A stretch of 64,000 nucleotides of DNA from Planctomycetota bacterium (lineage in GTDB: Bacteria > Planctomycetota > UBA1135 > JADKAF01), in the NCBI GenBank assembly GCA_016719295.1, contig JADKAF010000001.1:4650001-4714000 (forward strand), read 5' to 3'. The notes beneath the pieces are model-generated. The model worked only from the letters and a program-made list of their open reading frames with translations, searched no databases and was not told where the DNA came from. Positions 32,851-42,117 of the stretch are shown one piece after another. Every line of letters begins with the position of its first letter. Position 1 is the first letter of the stretch. Both the position numbers and the translations under genes were made by a program.

Positions 32851-35327
32851 CGCGGAGCGCACGCATGCTCGCGCTGCTCGGCGCGCTGAGTGGTGCCGCG
32901 CTGCCCACGGTCCGTGCCCAGCAAGAAGGCGCGCGCGACCTCGGCATGCTGCCCTTCGAGCTCGGCGACGTGCAGCTGATCGAGAGCGACGCGGACGGCT
33001 ACCTCTACTACGCCTCGCGGCTCTCCGGGCGCTTCGGCGACTTCTCGGTGCTCGCCGACGAGGTGGTCTTCCGGCTCGACCGCAGCACGTGGGACCAGCT
33101 CGTGCAGCACCTGCGCGAGAAGAAGCACGAGGAGCTCACGGGTCCCATGCCGCTCGTCTTGCGCGAGCGCCGGCTGCGCGCGGACGCGCAGACGGGGATC
33201 CAAGGCGAGAACTTCTTCCAAGCCTGGCGCGATAGCTGGGCCGGCATCTTCCAGGACCTGCATGGCTCGCGCGTGCTCGTCGTGCGCCACTCGACCGGCG
33301 AGATGCTGCGCGCCGACTCGCTCTACATCGGGTTCTCCCGGAGCAGCCTGCGCGCGCAGAACTCCGAGATCCGCCTGGCCGGCGTCGTCGCCGGGAAGTC
33401 GGTCTTCCTGCGCCTCTTCGCCGATCGCTTGGAGCGCGGCTCGGACGGCGCCGTTAGCTTCCAGAACGCGCGCCTCACGGCGAGCGAAGCGCCCGTGCCG
33501 GGCTACGACGTGCGCTGCGAGAAGCTCGTGGCGCGGCCGCTCGCCGATGGCTCCTTCGACTTGGAGGTCGACGGCGCGCGGCTCGCGCTCGAGGGCGTGG
33601 AGATCCTGCCCTTGCCCGGCTTCGCCACGAACTCGCGCGATCTCTACCTCGGCCCCGTGCAATCGGTCTCGGGCAGCGCTTCCTCGAAGTTCGGCGCGCG
33701 CATGCAGGCGCTGCTCGGCGGCTCGTTCGCCGGACCGCAGGACTCCGTGCATCGCTTCCTCGGCCTCGATGGCCAGGGCACGGCGAACTGGACGATGCCC
33801 GTCGAGGCCTCGGTGGAGCGCGGCCCCGCGATCGATCCGACCTTGGAGTACGAGCTGCCCGGCGTCTACCAAGGGCGCTTCACGACCGCGTATCGCCACG
33901 ACCCCGGCGAAGACGTCGGCGTGATCCGCGGCGGGCCCGACCATCCCGATCGCTGGAGGATGCGCACGCAGAACCGCTTCTTCCTCAGCGAGGATGTGCG
34001 CGCCGACCTCGAGGTCGCGCTGCGCGGCGACGAGGCGATGGTCTCGGAGTTCTACGAGAGCGAGTGGAAGGAAGACAAAGAGCAGGAGACGCACTTCTAC
34101 CTGCGCTACGCACGCGGAGCGTGGGGCGGCGAGTTCCAGACCAGGCCGGCGACGAACGACTTCGACACGACGCTCGAGCTGCTGCCGGAGGTGCGCGGCC
34201 ATCTCATCTCGATGCCGGTCTTCGATCTGCCGTTCTCCAGCGGCTCGCCCGGCGCTGGCGAGCAGCCGCTGCGCGTGTTCCTCACCGCGGGAGGAACGCT
34301 CGGACAGCGCCAGATCCAGGACGGGACGATCGAGGATGGCGCCATCGTTCCGGCGACCGGCTTCGACGGCGCGGATGCCATCCGCGGCACGGGCAGCTCC
34401 AAGCTAAGCATGCCGTTCTGGATCGGGCCGATCAGCTTCACTCCCTACGTCGCCGCGAGCTACCTCGCCGCCAGCGATTCCCTCGTCGGCAGCGGTAACG
34501 AGGACCGCAGCTTCGGTGAGTTCGGCGTCGCGACGTCGACCGAGCTCTCCTCGCCGTGGGGATCGCATTGGACCCACCGCATGGTCCCCGAGGTGCGCTA
34601 CAGCGCGCGGCACCGCTTCGCGGGCCGCGACCAGGGCTTTCTTCCCCTCGGGGTAGAGGAGGCGCTCGGAGATGAAGAACGCGTGAGCTTCGTGCTGCGC
34701 AACCTCTGGTCCGAGAACCCGCGCCGGCGCGATCCCGCGGCGCTGCCGCTGCCGGTCTTCGATCTCGACCTGGACATCGACTACTACCCCGACAACGACG
34801 CGCGGCCGGCGAAGGAGAACTGGAGCCTGCTGCACTCCGAGTTCACGGTCGACTTCTCGGCGATGGTGGGTCTCCCGCGCTTCGAGATCTACAGCGAGGC
34901 CGACATCGACGTCGCGTCGATCGAGCGCGAGGTGCGGCCCGTGCCGGACGCGCAGTACGGCGTTCGCGCGCAGCCGGAGGGCGACTTCCTCGCGACGCTC
35001 GAGTACCGCGCCGCTCATGCGCGCGTGGGCTATCCGCAAGATCACGACCAGCTGCGGATGATCAGCACCTCGCTGCTCTACGAGGCCTCGCCGAAGTTCG
35101 ACCTCGAGCTGCGCTTCCAGTACGACCTCGTGCGGAGCAAGGCCTCGGACACCACCATCGTCCTCCGCCGGAAGGGCGCCGACTTCTTGCTCGAGCTCTC
35201 CTTCGGATACGATCCGGGGGAGAACAACACCTCCGTCGGCTTCCGCTTCGCGCCCCTCCTGCTCTACCAGCGCTCCTCGGACAACTACGCGAGGCGGACG
35301 CTGCCCCAAGGCATCGGCTCGCTCTGA
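32847..35327 (+). CDS. lptD: LptD-like outer-membrane LPS assembly protein
   Basis: This 826-residue protein has an N-terminal signal peptide (MTRSARMLALLGALSGAALP), an OstA-like N-terminal region (residues 30-240) and a long C-terminal beta-barrel with alternating aromatic strands (RFTTAYRHDP, EFQTRPATNDFD, SLLYEASPKFDLELRFQY, and a final LLLYQRSSDNYARR). This is the LptD architecture: the barrel inserts LPS in the outer leaflet. The sequence is divergent; only two cysteines or fewer are visible where LptD normally has two disulfide pairs. Start GTG overlaps the stop of the upstream gene. Confidence 0.75.
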   Translation: MTRSARMLALLGALSGAALPTVRAQQEGARDLGMLPFELGDVQLIESDADGYLYYASRLSGRFGDFSVLADEVVFRLDRSTWDQLVQHLREKKHEELTGPMPLVLRERRLRADAQTGIQGENFFQAWRDSWAGIFQDLHGSRVLVVRHSTGEMLRADSLYIGFSRSSLRAQNSEIRLAGVVAGKSVFLRLFADRLERGSDGAVSFQNARLTASEAPVPGYDVRCEKLVARPLADGSFDLEVDGARLALEGVEILPLPGFATNSRDLYLGPVQSVSGSASSKFGARMQALLGGSFAGPQDSVHRFLGLDGQGTANWTMPVEASVERGPAIDPTLEYELPGVYQGRFTTAYRHDPGEDVGVIRGGPDHPDRWRMRTQNRFFLSEDVRADLEVALRGDEAMVSEFYESEWKEDKEQETHFYLRYARGAWGGEFQTRPATNDFDTTLELLPEVRGHLISMPVFDLPFSSGSPGAGEQPLRVFLTAGGTLGQRQIQDGTIEDGAIVPATGFDGADAIRGTGSSKLSMPFWIGPISFTPYVAASYLAASDSLVGSGNEDRSFGEFGVATSTELSSPWGSHWTHRMVPEVRYSARHRFAGRDQGFLPLGVEEALGDEERVSFVLRNLWSENPRRRDPAALPLPVFDLDLDIDYYPDNDARPAKENWSLLHSEFTVDFSAMVGLPRFEIYSEADIDVASIEREVRPVPDAQYGVRAQPEGDFLATLEYRAAHARVGYPQDHDQLRMISTSLLYEASPKFDLELRFQYDLVRSKASDTTIVLRRKGADFLLELSFGYDPGENNTSVGFRFAPLLLYQRSSDNYARRTLPQGIGSL

Positions 35328-35332
35328 ACTCC

Positions 35333-35878
35333 ATGATCCCGGCTCCCGCGCTGCTCGCGTTCAACCTCGGCCCGAGCGAGATGCTCGTCATCCTCGTCGT
35401 AGGGCTGATCGTCTTCGGTCGGCGCCTGCCCGAGGTCGGCAAGCAGTTCGGGAAGACCTTCCTCGAGTTCCGGAAGGGGCTGAGCTCGTTCCGCCAGCAG
35501 ATCGAGCTCGACGAGGACGTGCGCGAGACGCGCAGCACGATGCGCGAGCTGCAGCGCGAGATCACCCGCCCGGTCGAGATCGAGCCTTGGACGCGCGCGA
35601 AGCCCTACGAGCCGCCGCAGAGCACGGCGGAAGAGTCCCTCGTCACTCATGACGAGCCGCGGAACGACGACTTGGACCACGGGCCGCTCGCGGACCAAGG
35701 GGGAGCGCATGCCAGTCCTCCCGCCGACCAGTCCGCGCCCACCTCGCTGCACGTCGAGCGCGCCGAGGACGAGCCCAGCGCGAAGGTCGAGCCTGCTTCC
35801 GACAGTGCTCCTGCGCCGACGGCGCCCGCCGAAGACGACGGCGCGCCACTCGATACGCCCCGCGCCCGCGAGAGCTGA
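35333..35878 (+). CDS. tatA: TatA/TatB-family twin-arginine translocase component
   Basis: The 181-residue protein begins with a short periplasmic part and one transmembrane segment (SEMLVILVVGLIVFG), the conserved FGRRLPEVGKQFG hinge and an amphipathic helix (KTFLEFRKGLSSFRQQIELD), as in TatA/TatB. After residue 80 there is a long acidic, Pro/Ala-rich tail. A Glu in the membrane segment (SEMLV) is typical of TatB as well as of TatA, so assignment between the two is open. It starts 6 bases after the LptD-like gene and closes the operon. tatC is not in the window. Confidence 0.85.
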   Translation: MIPAPALLAFNLGPSEMLVILVVGLIVFGRRLPEVGKQFGKTFLEFRKGLSSFRQQIELDEDVRETRSTMRELQREITRPVEIEPWTRAKPYEPPQSTAEESLVTHDEPRNDDLDHGPLADQGGAHASPPADQSAPTSLHVERAEDEPSAKVEPASDSAPAPTAPAEDDGAPLDTPRARES

Positions 35879-35896
35879 AGCGCGCGCCTCCGCGCA

Positions 35897-36436
35897 CTAT
35901 CCGGGCAGCACGCCTTCTTGCAGGGTGGCGTCGGCCAAGTCGAAGAGCTTCTCCCACGAGCTGTCGAGCAGCGCCTCGCTCTTCTTGCCGGCCTTGCCGC
36001 CGTGCTCCATCAGGATCTGCGAGTTCTCGGAGATCGGAGCCGTGAAGGGGAAGATCTCGATCTTGTGCTCGCGCTCGAGCTCCTGCAGCTCGGAGACCGG
36101 CGTCATGATCGGCATGGCCATCGTGACGATGTCGCCGAACTTGGCGAGGGGCAGCAGGTTCTTCTGCCGCAGCACCTCGATGCCGAACTTCTTCATCAAG
36201 CTGCTGTCGAGCTCGTACTGCAGCGGATACAGCATCGGCAGCGTGAAATGGTCCGCCACGAGGCGGACGAGCTCCCACTCCGAGAAGAGCTCGTCGCGCA
36301 CGAGCAGCTCGGGCAGCGCCTGCCCCGAGCGCTCCGACTCCTGCAGGAGCTGGCGGATCAACGCCTGATCAACCGAGCCCCTCTGGATCAGCGCCTCGGC
36401 CAGTCGGGGGTAGGTGAGCTTGTCGAGACCCTTCAT
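35897..36436 (-). CDS. MshEN/GspE-N-domain protein
   Basis: This 179-residue protein has the fold of the N-terminal domain of type II/IV secretion ATPases: RLAEALIQRGSVDQALIRQLLQ, LLVRDELFSEWELVRLVADHF and LLPLAKFGDIVTMAMPIMTP are typical of the two-part MshEN/GspE-N domain, which in some proteins binds cyclic-di-GMP. It lacks the ATPase domain. The C-terminal 40 residues are helical and unlike the family. It stands alone and is convergent with tatA. It could be a c-di-GMP-responsive adaptor; the RxxxL motif spacing was not verified. Confidence 0.75.
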   Translation of the reverse strand: MKGLDKLTYPRLAEALIQRGSVDQALIRQLLQESERSGQALPELLVRDELFSEWELVRLVADHFTLPMLYPLQYELDSSLMKKFGIEVLRQKNLLPLAKFGDIVTMAMPIMTPVSELQELEREHKIEIFPFTAPISENSQILMEHGGKAGKKSEALLDSSWEKLFDLADATLQEGVLPG

Positions 36437-36523
36437 GCCTGCCTCGCGGGACGTCGGACCGGTGTGGTCCAGCGTTCCTATCGACCCGAGGGAGCCGGGA
36501 GCTTGAGTCGGAGCGACACTCGC

Positions 36524-38072
36524 TCAGCGCCGGATGCGGCTCAGGAGCTCCCGGCGGGAGTCCTCCGACAGCGCCCGACCACCGCAGCCCTCGAGCCAGC
36601 TTCGGAACGCTGCCTCGCGCGACCTCTGCCCCTCGCTCGGCGCGAGAACGCTCGGAGCTTCGCTCTGCGGCAGAGCATCGGCCCCGGGTGGATCGAAGCG
36701 CGTGGGTCGGACCTGGATCCCGGCGATATCCGAGACGCGCAGGTCCTCGCCGTCCTCGATCAGCCACTGGAAGCGCAGCTCGAGCCCGCCGAGCCGTGGA
36801 TCCGCGGGGATCGGCAGACGCAGCTCGGCAAAGAGCAGCTCTGCCTCGACGCTGGACTCCAAGCGCGAGGACCAGACGAACGATCCGCCGAGCACCGCGC
36901 CGCCGCCGAGGTCGAGGATCGGGCTCGTCTCATCGCCGACGATCAAGGTGGCTGGAACTCCTTGCGGCGACGCCTCGCGCTGCGACTCGACCTCTGGCTC
37001 GAGAAAGCAGGGCACGCGGAAGGACTCCGCTCCCACGTAGGCCGCCATCCCCATCGAGCGCAGGGGCTGGATGCCGCGGCCATCGCGGAGCACCTGAGCC
37101 GCGCCCCAACGCTTCTCGGGAGTGAGGAAGGGGAAAGAGAGGCGCCTGCTGAGCGGGTTGCGCGCCCCATACACCGCGCCGAACTGGAGCTGGGTCTCGA
37201 CGAGCGATACGACGCCGCTGCACATCATCGAGCGGCGCGCGACCGATCACCTGGATCCCCTGCGCTCCATCCAAGCGCACGAGCTCAGCGTTCAGGCCAG
37301 GAGATCCGACGAGAGGCACCGCTTGCATGCCGAGCCGTAGCTCGCGTGTGCCGATCGCGGCGCGACGTCCTCCGTCGGCGTGGACATCGAAGGTAACGCC
37401 GTGTTGGCCATCGATGACGATCGGGGTATCGCGCCGCACCTTGCTCAGCATCTCGCTGTTCACGTAGTAGACCCAGAGCTGCGGCTCCGCGCCGTCTCGG
37501 GACAGCGACAAGGCCCGCAGGCCCAGGTCTCCCGGGTCACCGAACTGCGAGCTGTGGGCCAGAGCGGACCACTTCGTCGGGAGCTTCTCCGCGGACGGCG
37601 AGAACGAGGCCCGATAGATCGTCTGCGAGCGCAGCTCAAGCAGGTAGAGGCGCTGCGTCTGCGCAGAGTACGCGACCCCGACGAAGTCGCTGGCGGGCTG
37701 GTGAAAGCTATCGAGGACCGACCATTGCGCGGGCTCCCTGCCCTCGACCCGGATCCACACCAGCACCCCTCTTCCTTCGGCGTCCCGTCCGGCGAGCAGC
37801 AGACGCTCAGGCTCCCGCGGCAGGCCCGGCTTGGCGAAGTCCACGTAATCGGCCGGGTAGTCGATGGGAACGTCCACCGTGAAAGGCGGCCGCCTCGAAT
37901 AGCGAACCTCGAGTCGCCTCTCGTGAGGTCGCACCACGAACGACGGCTCGGCCAAGCCGGAGAAGATCGACCGATCATCTCTCCCGGGCCAATCCTGGCC
38001 GAGCGCACCGGAGCACAGGAGGCCTGTCAGGGCGAGGATCGGTGAGGCCGTTCGAACGAGACTCGATCCCAT
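36524..38072 (-). pseudogene. Secreted protein gene with a frameshift near 37230
   Basis: From 38072 the frame encodes a signal peptide (SPILALTGLLCSGALGQ) and a beta-rich secreted domain that stays sensible to the residues QGIQVIGRA (near 37240). After that the same frame turns into an Arg/Pro/Gly-rich shadow, while the frame starting at 37228 continues the natural sequence (MMCSGVVSLVETQLQFGAVY) to the stop at 36524. Joining the two needs a +1 shift. The fused product would be about 515 residues. It could be a true mutation, a sequencing error or a split gene. It starts 36 bases below gyrB. Confidence 0.7.
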
Positions 38073-38107
38073 CGCTGGATCTCCACCAGATCCCCGCCCT
38101 GTGTAGC

Positions 38108-40624
38108 TCAGATATCGAGGTTCGTCACCTCGAGCGCATGTCGCTCGATGAACTCGCGTCGCTGCTCGACCCCGGTGCCCATCAGCACGCTGAAGATCAG
38201 GTCCGCAGTGACGGCGTCCTCCAGGCGCACGCGCTTCAGCGAGCGCGTGTCCGGGTTCATGGCCGTGTCGAAGAGCTGCTCGGCGTTCATCTCACCGAGA
38301 CCCTTGTAGCGCTGCACCTCGGCGCCGCCGGCGGAATGGTCGCTGCCGAACTCGACCAATGTCGGCCGGACGCGCAGCAAGCTCAGCACGTCGCGGCTCT
38401 TCTTCGTGTTCGCCACCTGGAAGCGCGGGATCACGTCCAGCGCATCCTCCGAGGGGAGCTCGAAGCCGTCGGCAACGCCGAGCGCGCGGAGATCCTCGAG
38501 CATCTCGGCGAGCTCGTCGGCGTGCTGGAAGGTGACGGCCGTCGCGTCGGCGTCGTCGCGCGGCACCAGCGAATCCGGGCCGGTGTAGATCTTCGCTTCG
38601 CGACCGAGCTCGGCGGAGAGCTGGAGACGCAGCTGCTCCATGCCGGCGACGTCGCGGCTCCAGCGGGGCTTGCGATGAACGACGAGGGCCGCGTGCGGGA
38701 GGACACCATCGATGGTGAAGCGCTGGAGGAAGTCCTCGGCGCGCACGGTGGACCAGATCGGCACGGCGCGACCGATCCGCTTCTCCAAGCGACCGAGCAC
38801 CTGGTTCAAGCGCTCGAGATCCGGGCCCGAGAACTCGCGACCGGACTTGCGATCGAGGAGCTTCGAGTTGTCGACGATGATCGAGAGGACCGCCTCGTTC
38901 TTCTCCTCTTCGTTCGCGAGGTAGCGCTCCTTCCCCTTGTGCTTCACGCGGAAGAGCGGCGGTTCGGCGATGTACACGTGCCCACGCTCGATGAGCTCGC
39001 GCATGTGCCGGAAGAAGAAGGTGAGCAGCAGCGTGCGGATGTGCGAGCCGTCGACGTCGGCGTCGGTCATGATGATGACCTTGGCGTAGCGCAGCTTCGA
39101 GAGATCGAACTCCTCGAGTCCGATGCCGGTGCCGAGCGCCGAGATGATCGCCTGGATCTCGTTGTGCGCGAGCATCTTGTCGAGCCGCGCCTTCTCGACG
39201 TTCAGGATCTTGCCGCGCAGCGGGAGGATCGCCTGGAACTCCGGCTGCCGCCCCATCTTCGCGGTGCCACCGGCCGAGTCCCCTTCGACGAGGAAGAGCT
39301 CGCAGCGATCGGCATCGGTCCACATGCAGTCGGCGAGCTTCTTCGGGAGGTTGCCGCTCGCCAGCGTGGACTTGCGGCGCGCGAGATCGCGGGCCTTGCG
39401 CGCGGCTTCGCGCGCGCGCTGGGCTTCCAGGCCCTTCTTGAAGATCGCCTTCGCGGTCGCGGGGTTCTCCTCGAAGTAGATCTCGAGGTGCTTCGCGACC
39501 ACGCTCTCGACGATCGACTGCACCTCGCGATTGCCGAGCTTGCTCTTCGTCTGGCCGCCGAACTGGGGCTCGGGCACCGAGACGTTGATCACCGCGACCA
39601 GGCCTTCGCGGAAGTCATCGCCGGTCGGGACCTTGTCGCTGTCCTTCAGCAGCTTCTCCTTCTTCGCGTAGGTGTTGAAGGTGCGCGTCAGCGCCGAGCG
39701 GAAGCCGGAGAGGTGCGAGCCGCCTTCGACGGTGTTGATGTTGTTCGCGAAACAGAACACGTTCTCGACGTACTCGGAGGTGTATTGGAGCGCCACCTCG
39801 ACGGCGTACAGCGGGCCCTTCTCGCCGTCGGGCGCGAGCGGGTTCGGCACGTCTTCTTGGCGAATGTGGATCACGTCCTTGTGGACCAGCTCCTTGTTCG
39901 CCGTGACGTTGCTCACGAACGCCGCGATACCCTCGGGGAAGTGATAGACCTGCTCGCGCTGCAGCAGCTCGCTGCGGAGCTTCAGGCTCAGGCCGCGGCG
40001 GCCGAGCAAGTACGCCAGCTCGCGGCAGCGCTTCGCGACGGTGTCCCAGTCGAACTCCACCGTGTCGAAGATCGTCGCGTCGGGGAAGAAGCGCACGCGC
40101 GTGCCGCGGCGCGTGGTGTCGCCGAGGAGGCGCATCTCACCGGTCTTGTGACCGCGCGAGAAGGCCATCTCGTAGGTCTTTCCATTGCGGTCGACCGTGA
40201 CGGTGAGCAGCGTAGAGAGCGCGTTCACGACCGACACCCCGACGCCGTGCAGACCGCCCGAGACCTTGTACGAGTCGCGGTCGAACTTGCCGCCGGCGTG
40301 GAGCTTCGTCATCACGAGCTCGAGCGCGGGCATGTTCTCGGACTTGTGCATCTCGGTCGGGATCCCGCGGCCGTCGTCAGTGACGCTGCACGAGCCGTCC
40401 TCGTGCAGGACGACCTCGATCTCCTTCGCGTGCCCCGCCATGCACTCGTCGATCGAGTTGTCGAGCACCTCCCAGATCAGGTGGTGCAGACCTTCGAACG
40501 ACGTGTTCCAGATGTACATCCCGGGGCGCTTGCGCACCGCCTCCAGGCCTTCCAAGACCTGGATCGACGAGGCGTCGTAGGTGCGCGGGGCATCGGGCTG
40601 CTTCTCGGACTCGGCTTCGGTCAT
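38108..40624 (-). CDS. gyrB: DNA gyrase subunit B
   Basis: GyrB is the ATPase and Toprim subunit of gyrase. The 838-residue protein, with ATG at 40624 (MTEAESEKQ), has the GHKL ATPase with VLDNSIDECMAGH, TDDGRGIPTEMH and SGGLHGVGVSVVNALS, then the Toprim motifs EGDSAGGTAKMGR and MTDADVDGSHIRT, and the C-terminal IQRYKGLGEMNAEQL. It has the E. coli-type insertion in the C-terminal half. The frame continues upstream to 40843 but without a sensible extension. It is the last replication gene of dnaA-dnaN-dciA-gyrB. Confidence 0.98.
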   Translation of the reverse strand: MTEAESEKQPDAPRTYDASSIQVLEGLEAVRKRPGMYIWNTSFEGLHHLIWEVLDNSIDECMAGHAKEIEVVLHEDGSCSVTDDGRGIPTEMHKSENMPALELVMTKLHAGGKFDRDSYKVSGGLHGVGVSVVNALSTLLTVTVDRNGKTYEMAFSRGHKTGEMRLLGDTTRRGTRVRFFPDATIFDTVEFDWDTVAKRCRELAYLLGRRGLSLKLRSELLQREQVYHFPEGIAAFVSNVTANKELVHKDVIHIRQEDVPNPLAPDGEKGPLYAVEVALQYTSEYVENVFCFANNINTVEGGSHLSGFRSALTRTFNTYAKKEKLLKDSDKVPTGDDFREGLVAVINVSVPEPQFGGQTKSKLGNREVQSIVESVVAKHLEIYFEENPATAKAIFKKGLEAQRAREAARKARDLARRKSTLASGNLPKKLADCMWTDADRCELFLVEGDSAGGTAKMGRQPEFQAILPLRGKILNVEKARLDKMLAHNEIQAIISALGTGIGLEEFDLSKLRYAKVIIMTDADVDGSHIRTLLLTFFFRHMRELIERGHVYIAEPPLFRVKHKGKERYLANEEEKNEAVLSIIVDNSKLLDRKSGREFSGPDLERLNQVLGRLEKRIGRAVPIWSTVRAEDFLQRFTIDGVLPHAALVVHRKPRWSRDVAGMEQLRLQLSAELGREAKIYTGPDSLVPRDDADATAVTFQHADELAEMLEDLRALGVADGFELPSEDALDVIPRFQVANTKKSRDVLSLLRVRPTLVEFGSDHSAGGAEVQRYKGLGEMNAEQLFDTAMNPDTRSLKRVRLEDAVTADLIFSVLMGTGVEQRREFIERHALEVTNLDI

Positions 40625-40661
40625 GGTTTCCCTGCGGCGCGCCGGGCGCGGCCGCTCCGGT

Positions 40662-41003
40662 TCAACTGGATTCGTTCGAAGAGGCGAGGCGGAAGACCAA
40701 CTTCCGCACGGTGATGGAGTCGATGGCCTTCTGGAAAGCCTCGAGGATCTCGGCGTGACGCAGCGTGCGCAGCTCGTGCAGAAGGCAAGACGAGCTGACC
40801 TCCACCGTGGCCGTGCCGCGGCGCAGAGAGACGACGCGCGCATCCGCGGCGTGCTCCGGCTCGAGCAGGCCCGTGAGCGTGCTCGCGAGCGCGTCGCGCT
40901 CAGGCTCGGCCTTCGGGACGAGCTTCTTGATCCAGTCGCCGATGGCGAAGGATCCGAAGGCTCCCGAGCTGCGGTCGTTGCGTTCGGCCACGATGCGGGT
41001 CAC
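40662..41003 (-). CDS. dciA: DciA-like (DUF721) helicase-loader protein
   Basis: The 113-residue protein belongs to DUF721, known as DciA, which helps load the replicative helicase in bacteria without DnaC. The pattern GDWIKKLVP, EPEHAADARVVSLRRGTATVEVSSSCLLHELRTLRHAEILEAF and the strand KLVFRLA match the family (an N-terminal KH-like fold). It lies between dnaN and gyrB, the usual place. Start at 41003, 10 bases below dnaN. Confidence 0.85.
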   Translation of the reverse strand: MTRIVAERNDRSSGAFGSFAIGDWIKKLVPKAEPERDALASTLTGLLEPEHAADARVVSLRRGTATVEVSSSCLLHELRTLRHAEILEAFQKAIDSITVRKLVFRLASSNESS

Positions 41004-41013
41004 GCGGCGCGGC

Positions 41014-42117
41014 TCAGACGTTGATCGGCATCACCACGTAGATGAAGCCCTCGCCCAGGAGGAACTTCGCCGGCGTGTTGGCCTGCTCGTAGACGAGCTC
41101 GATCTCATCGGTGTCCGCGCGCTTCAGCCCCTCGATGAGGTAGTCGGGGTTGTACTTCAGGCGATCGACGACGCCCTGGAAGGTCACGGGCACCTCGGCG
41201 GTCGCCGTGCCCTGTCCCGGAGAGACCGAGACCAGCGTCGCGCTGTTCGAGCTCAAGCGCAGCTCGACGGAGCGCAGCTCCTGCTGCGAGACGTTCGCGA
41301 CCAGACGCAGCTTCTGCGCCATGTCGTCGGCGCGGAAGCGCACCGAGTTCGAGGTCTCGCTCGGCACGATGGCAGCGTACTTCTCCGGGAACTTCGCCTG
41401 GATCACGCGCGTGAACACCGTGAGGCCCGGCGTCGAGAAGCAGATCTGAGAGGTCATCGGCGAGATGCGCAGCGTCGGCTTCTGGCCGCGGATGGCCGAA
41501 ACCAGCTGGCTCACCGTGCGTGTCGGCAGCGTCGTCGGCGCGAGATGCTTCGGCGCGTGATCGAGGGGCGACTCCGCGATCGCGAGACGCCGCGAGTCGG
41601 TGGCGACGATCCGGATGCGATCCGACTCTACCTCCATGCGCAGGCCGTGGAGCCCGCGGCGGTCGTCCTTCGCGACGGCGAAGGAGCAGCGGTCGATCAG
41701 CTTGGCGAAGATCTCGGTCGGCACCTCGAAGGTCCCCTTGGGGTCGATCTCGGGCAGCGGATCGAAGTTCTGCTCGGGCGCCGCGACGAGCTCGAGCGTG
41801 TCGCCGCCGCAGCTCAAGCTGCACGCATCGCTGTTCGGCTTCGTACGGAGCTCTAGAGTCTTGCCGCGAAGGTCGCGCACGAAGCTCGTCAGGAGCTGAC
41901 CGGGCAGCGTGATCGAGCCGGTCTCCTTGGGATCGATGTCCTCGGTGAGCTCGATGCGCACGGCGCAGTCGTAGTCCTGCGATGAGAGCACCACGGCATC
42001 GCCCGTGGTGGTGATCTGCACCGCGCTGGGCTCGCCGAGGTTCGCACGACCAGGGACGAGCTGCGTGATCAGGTGGAGCGCGTCTCGAAAGGCTTCCCAA
42101 CCCACAACGGCTTTCAT
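41014..42117 (-). CDS. dnaN: DNA polymerase III beta subunit (sliding clamp)
   Basis: The clamp of 367 residues begins MKAVVGWEAFRDALHLITQL and consists of three topologically similar domains: LHGLRMEVESDRIRIVATDSRRLAIAESPL is the diagnostic block in the second and YNPDYLIEGLKRADTDEIEL is in the third. It ends with FIYVVMPINV, the usual C-terminal strand. Start codon ATG at 42117 lies about 57 bases below a GAAGAT/ATCTTC inverted repeat at 42174-42188. Encoded between dnaA and dciA as in many bacteria. Confidence 0.97.
   Translation of the reverse strand: MKAVVGWEAFRDALHLITQLVPGRANLGEPSAVQITTTGDAVVLSSQDYDCAVRIELTEDIDPKETGSITLPGQLLTSFVRDLRGKTLELRTKPNSDACSLSCGGDTLELVAAPEQNFDPLPEIDPKGTFEVPTEIFAKLIDRCSFAVAKDDRRGLHGLRMEVESDRIRIVATDSRRLAIAESPLDHAPKHLAPTTLPTRTVSQLVSAIRGQKPTLRISPMTSQICFSTPGLTVFTRVIQAKFPEKYAAIVPSETSNSVRFRADDMAQKLRLVANVSQQELRSVELRLSSNSATLVSVSPGQGTATAEVPVTFQGVVDRLKYNPDYLIEGLKRADTDEIELVYEQANTPAKFLLGEGFIYVVMPINV

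Noticed and set aside
29761..32862. 1033-codon minus-strand open frame opposite the long Lpt gene
   Set aside because: Antisense shadow; the plus-strand frame has the signal anchor, 4-base overlaps with neighbours and OstA-like blocks.
38042..40714. 890-codon plus-strand open frame opposite gyrB
   Set aside because: Antisense shadow of the clearly conserved gyrB.
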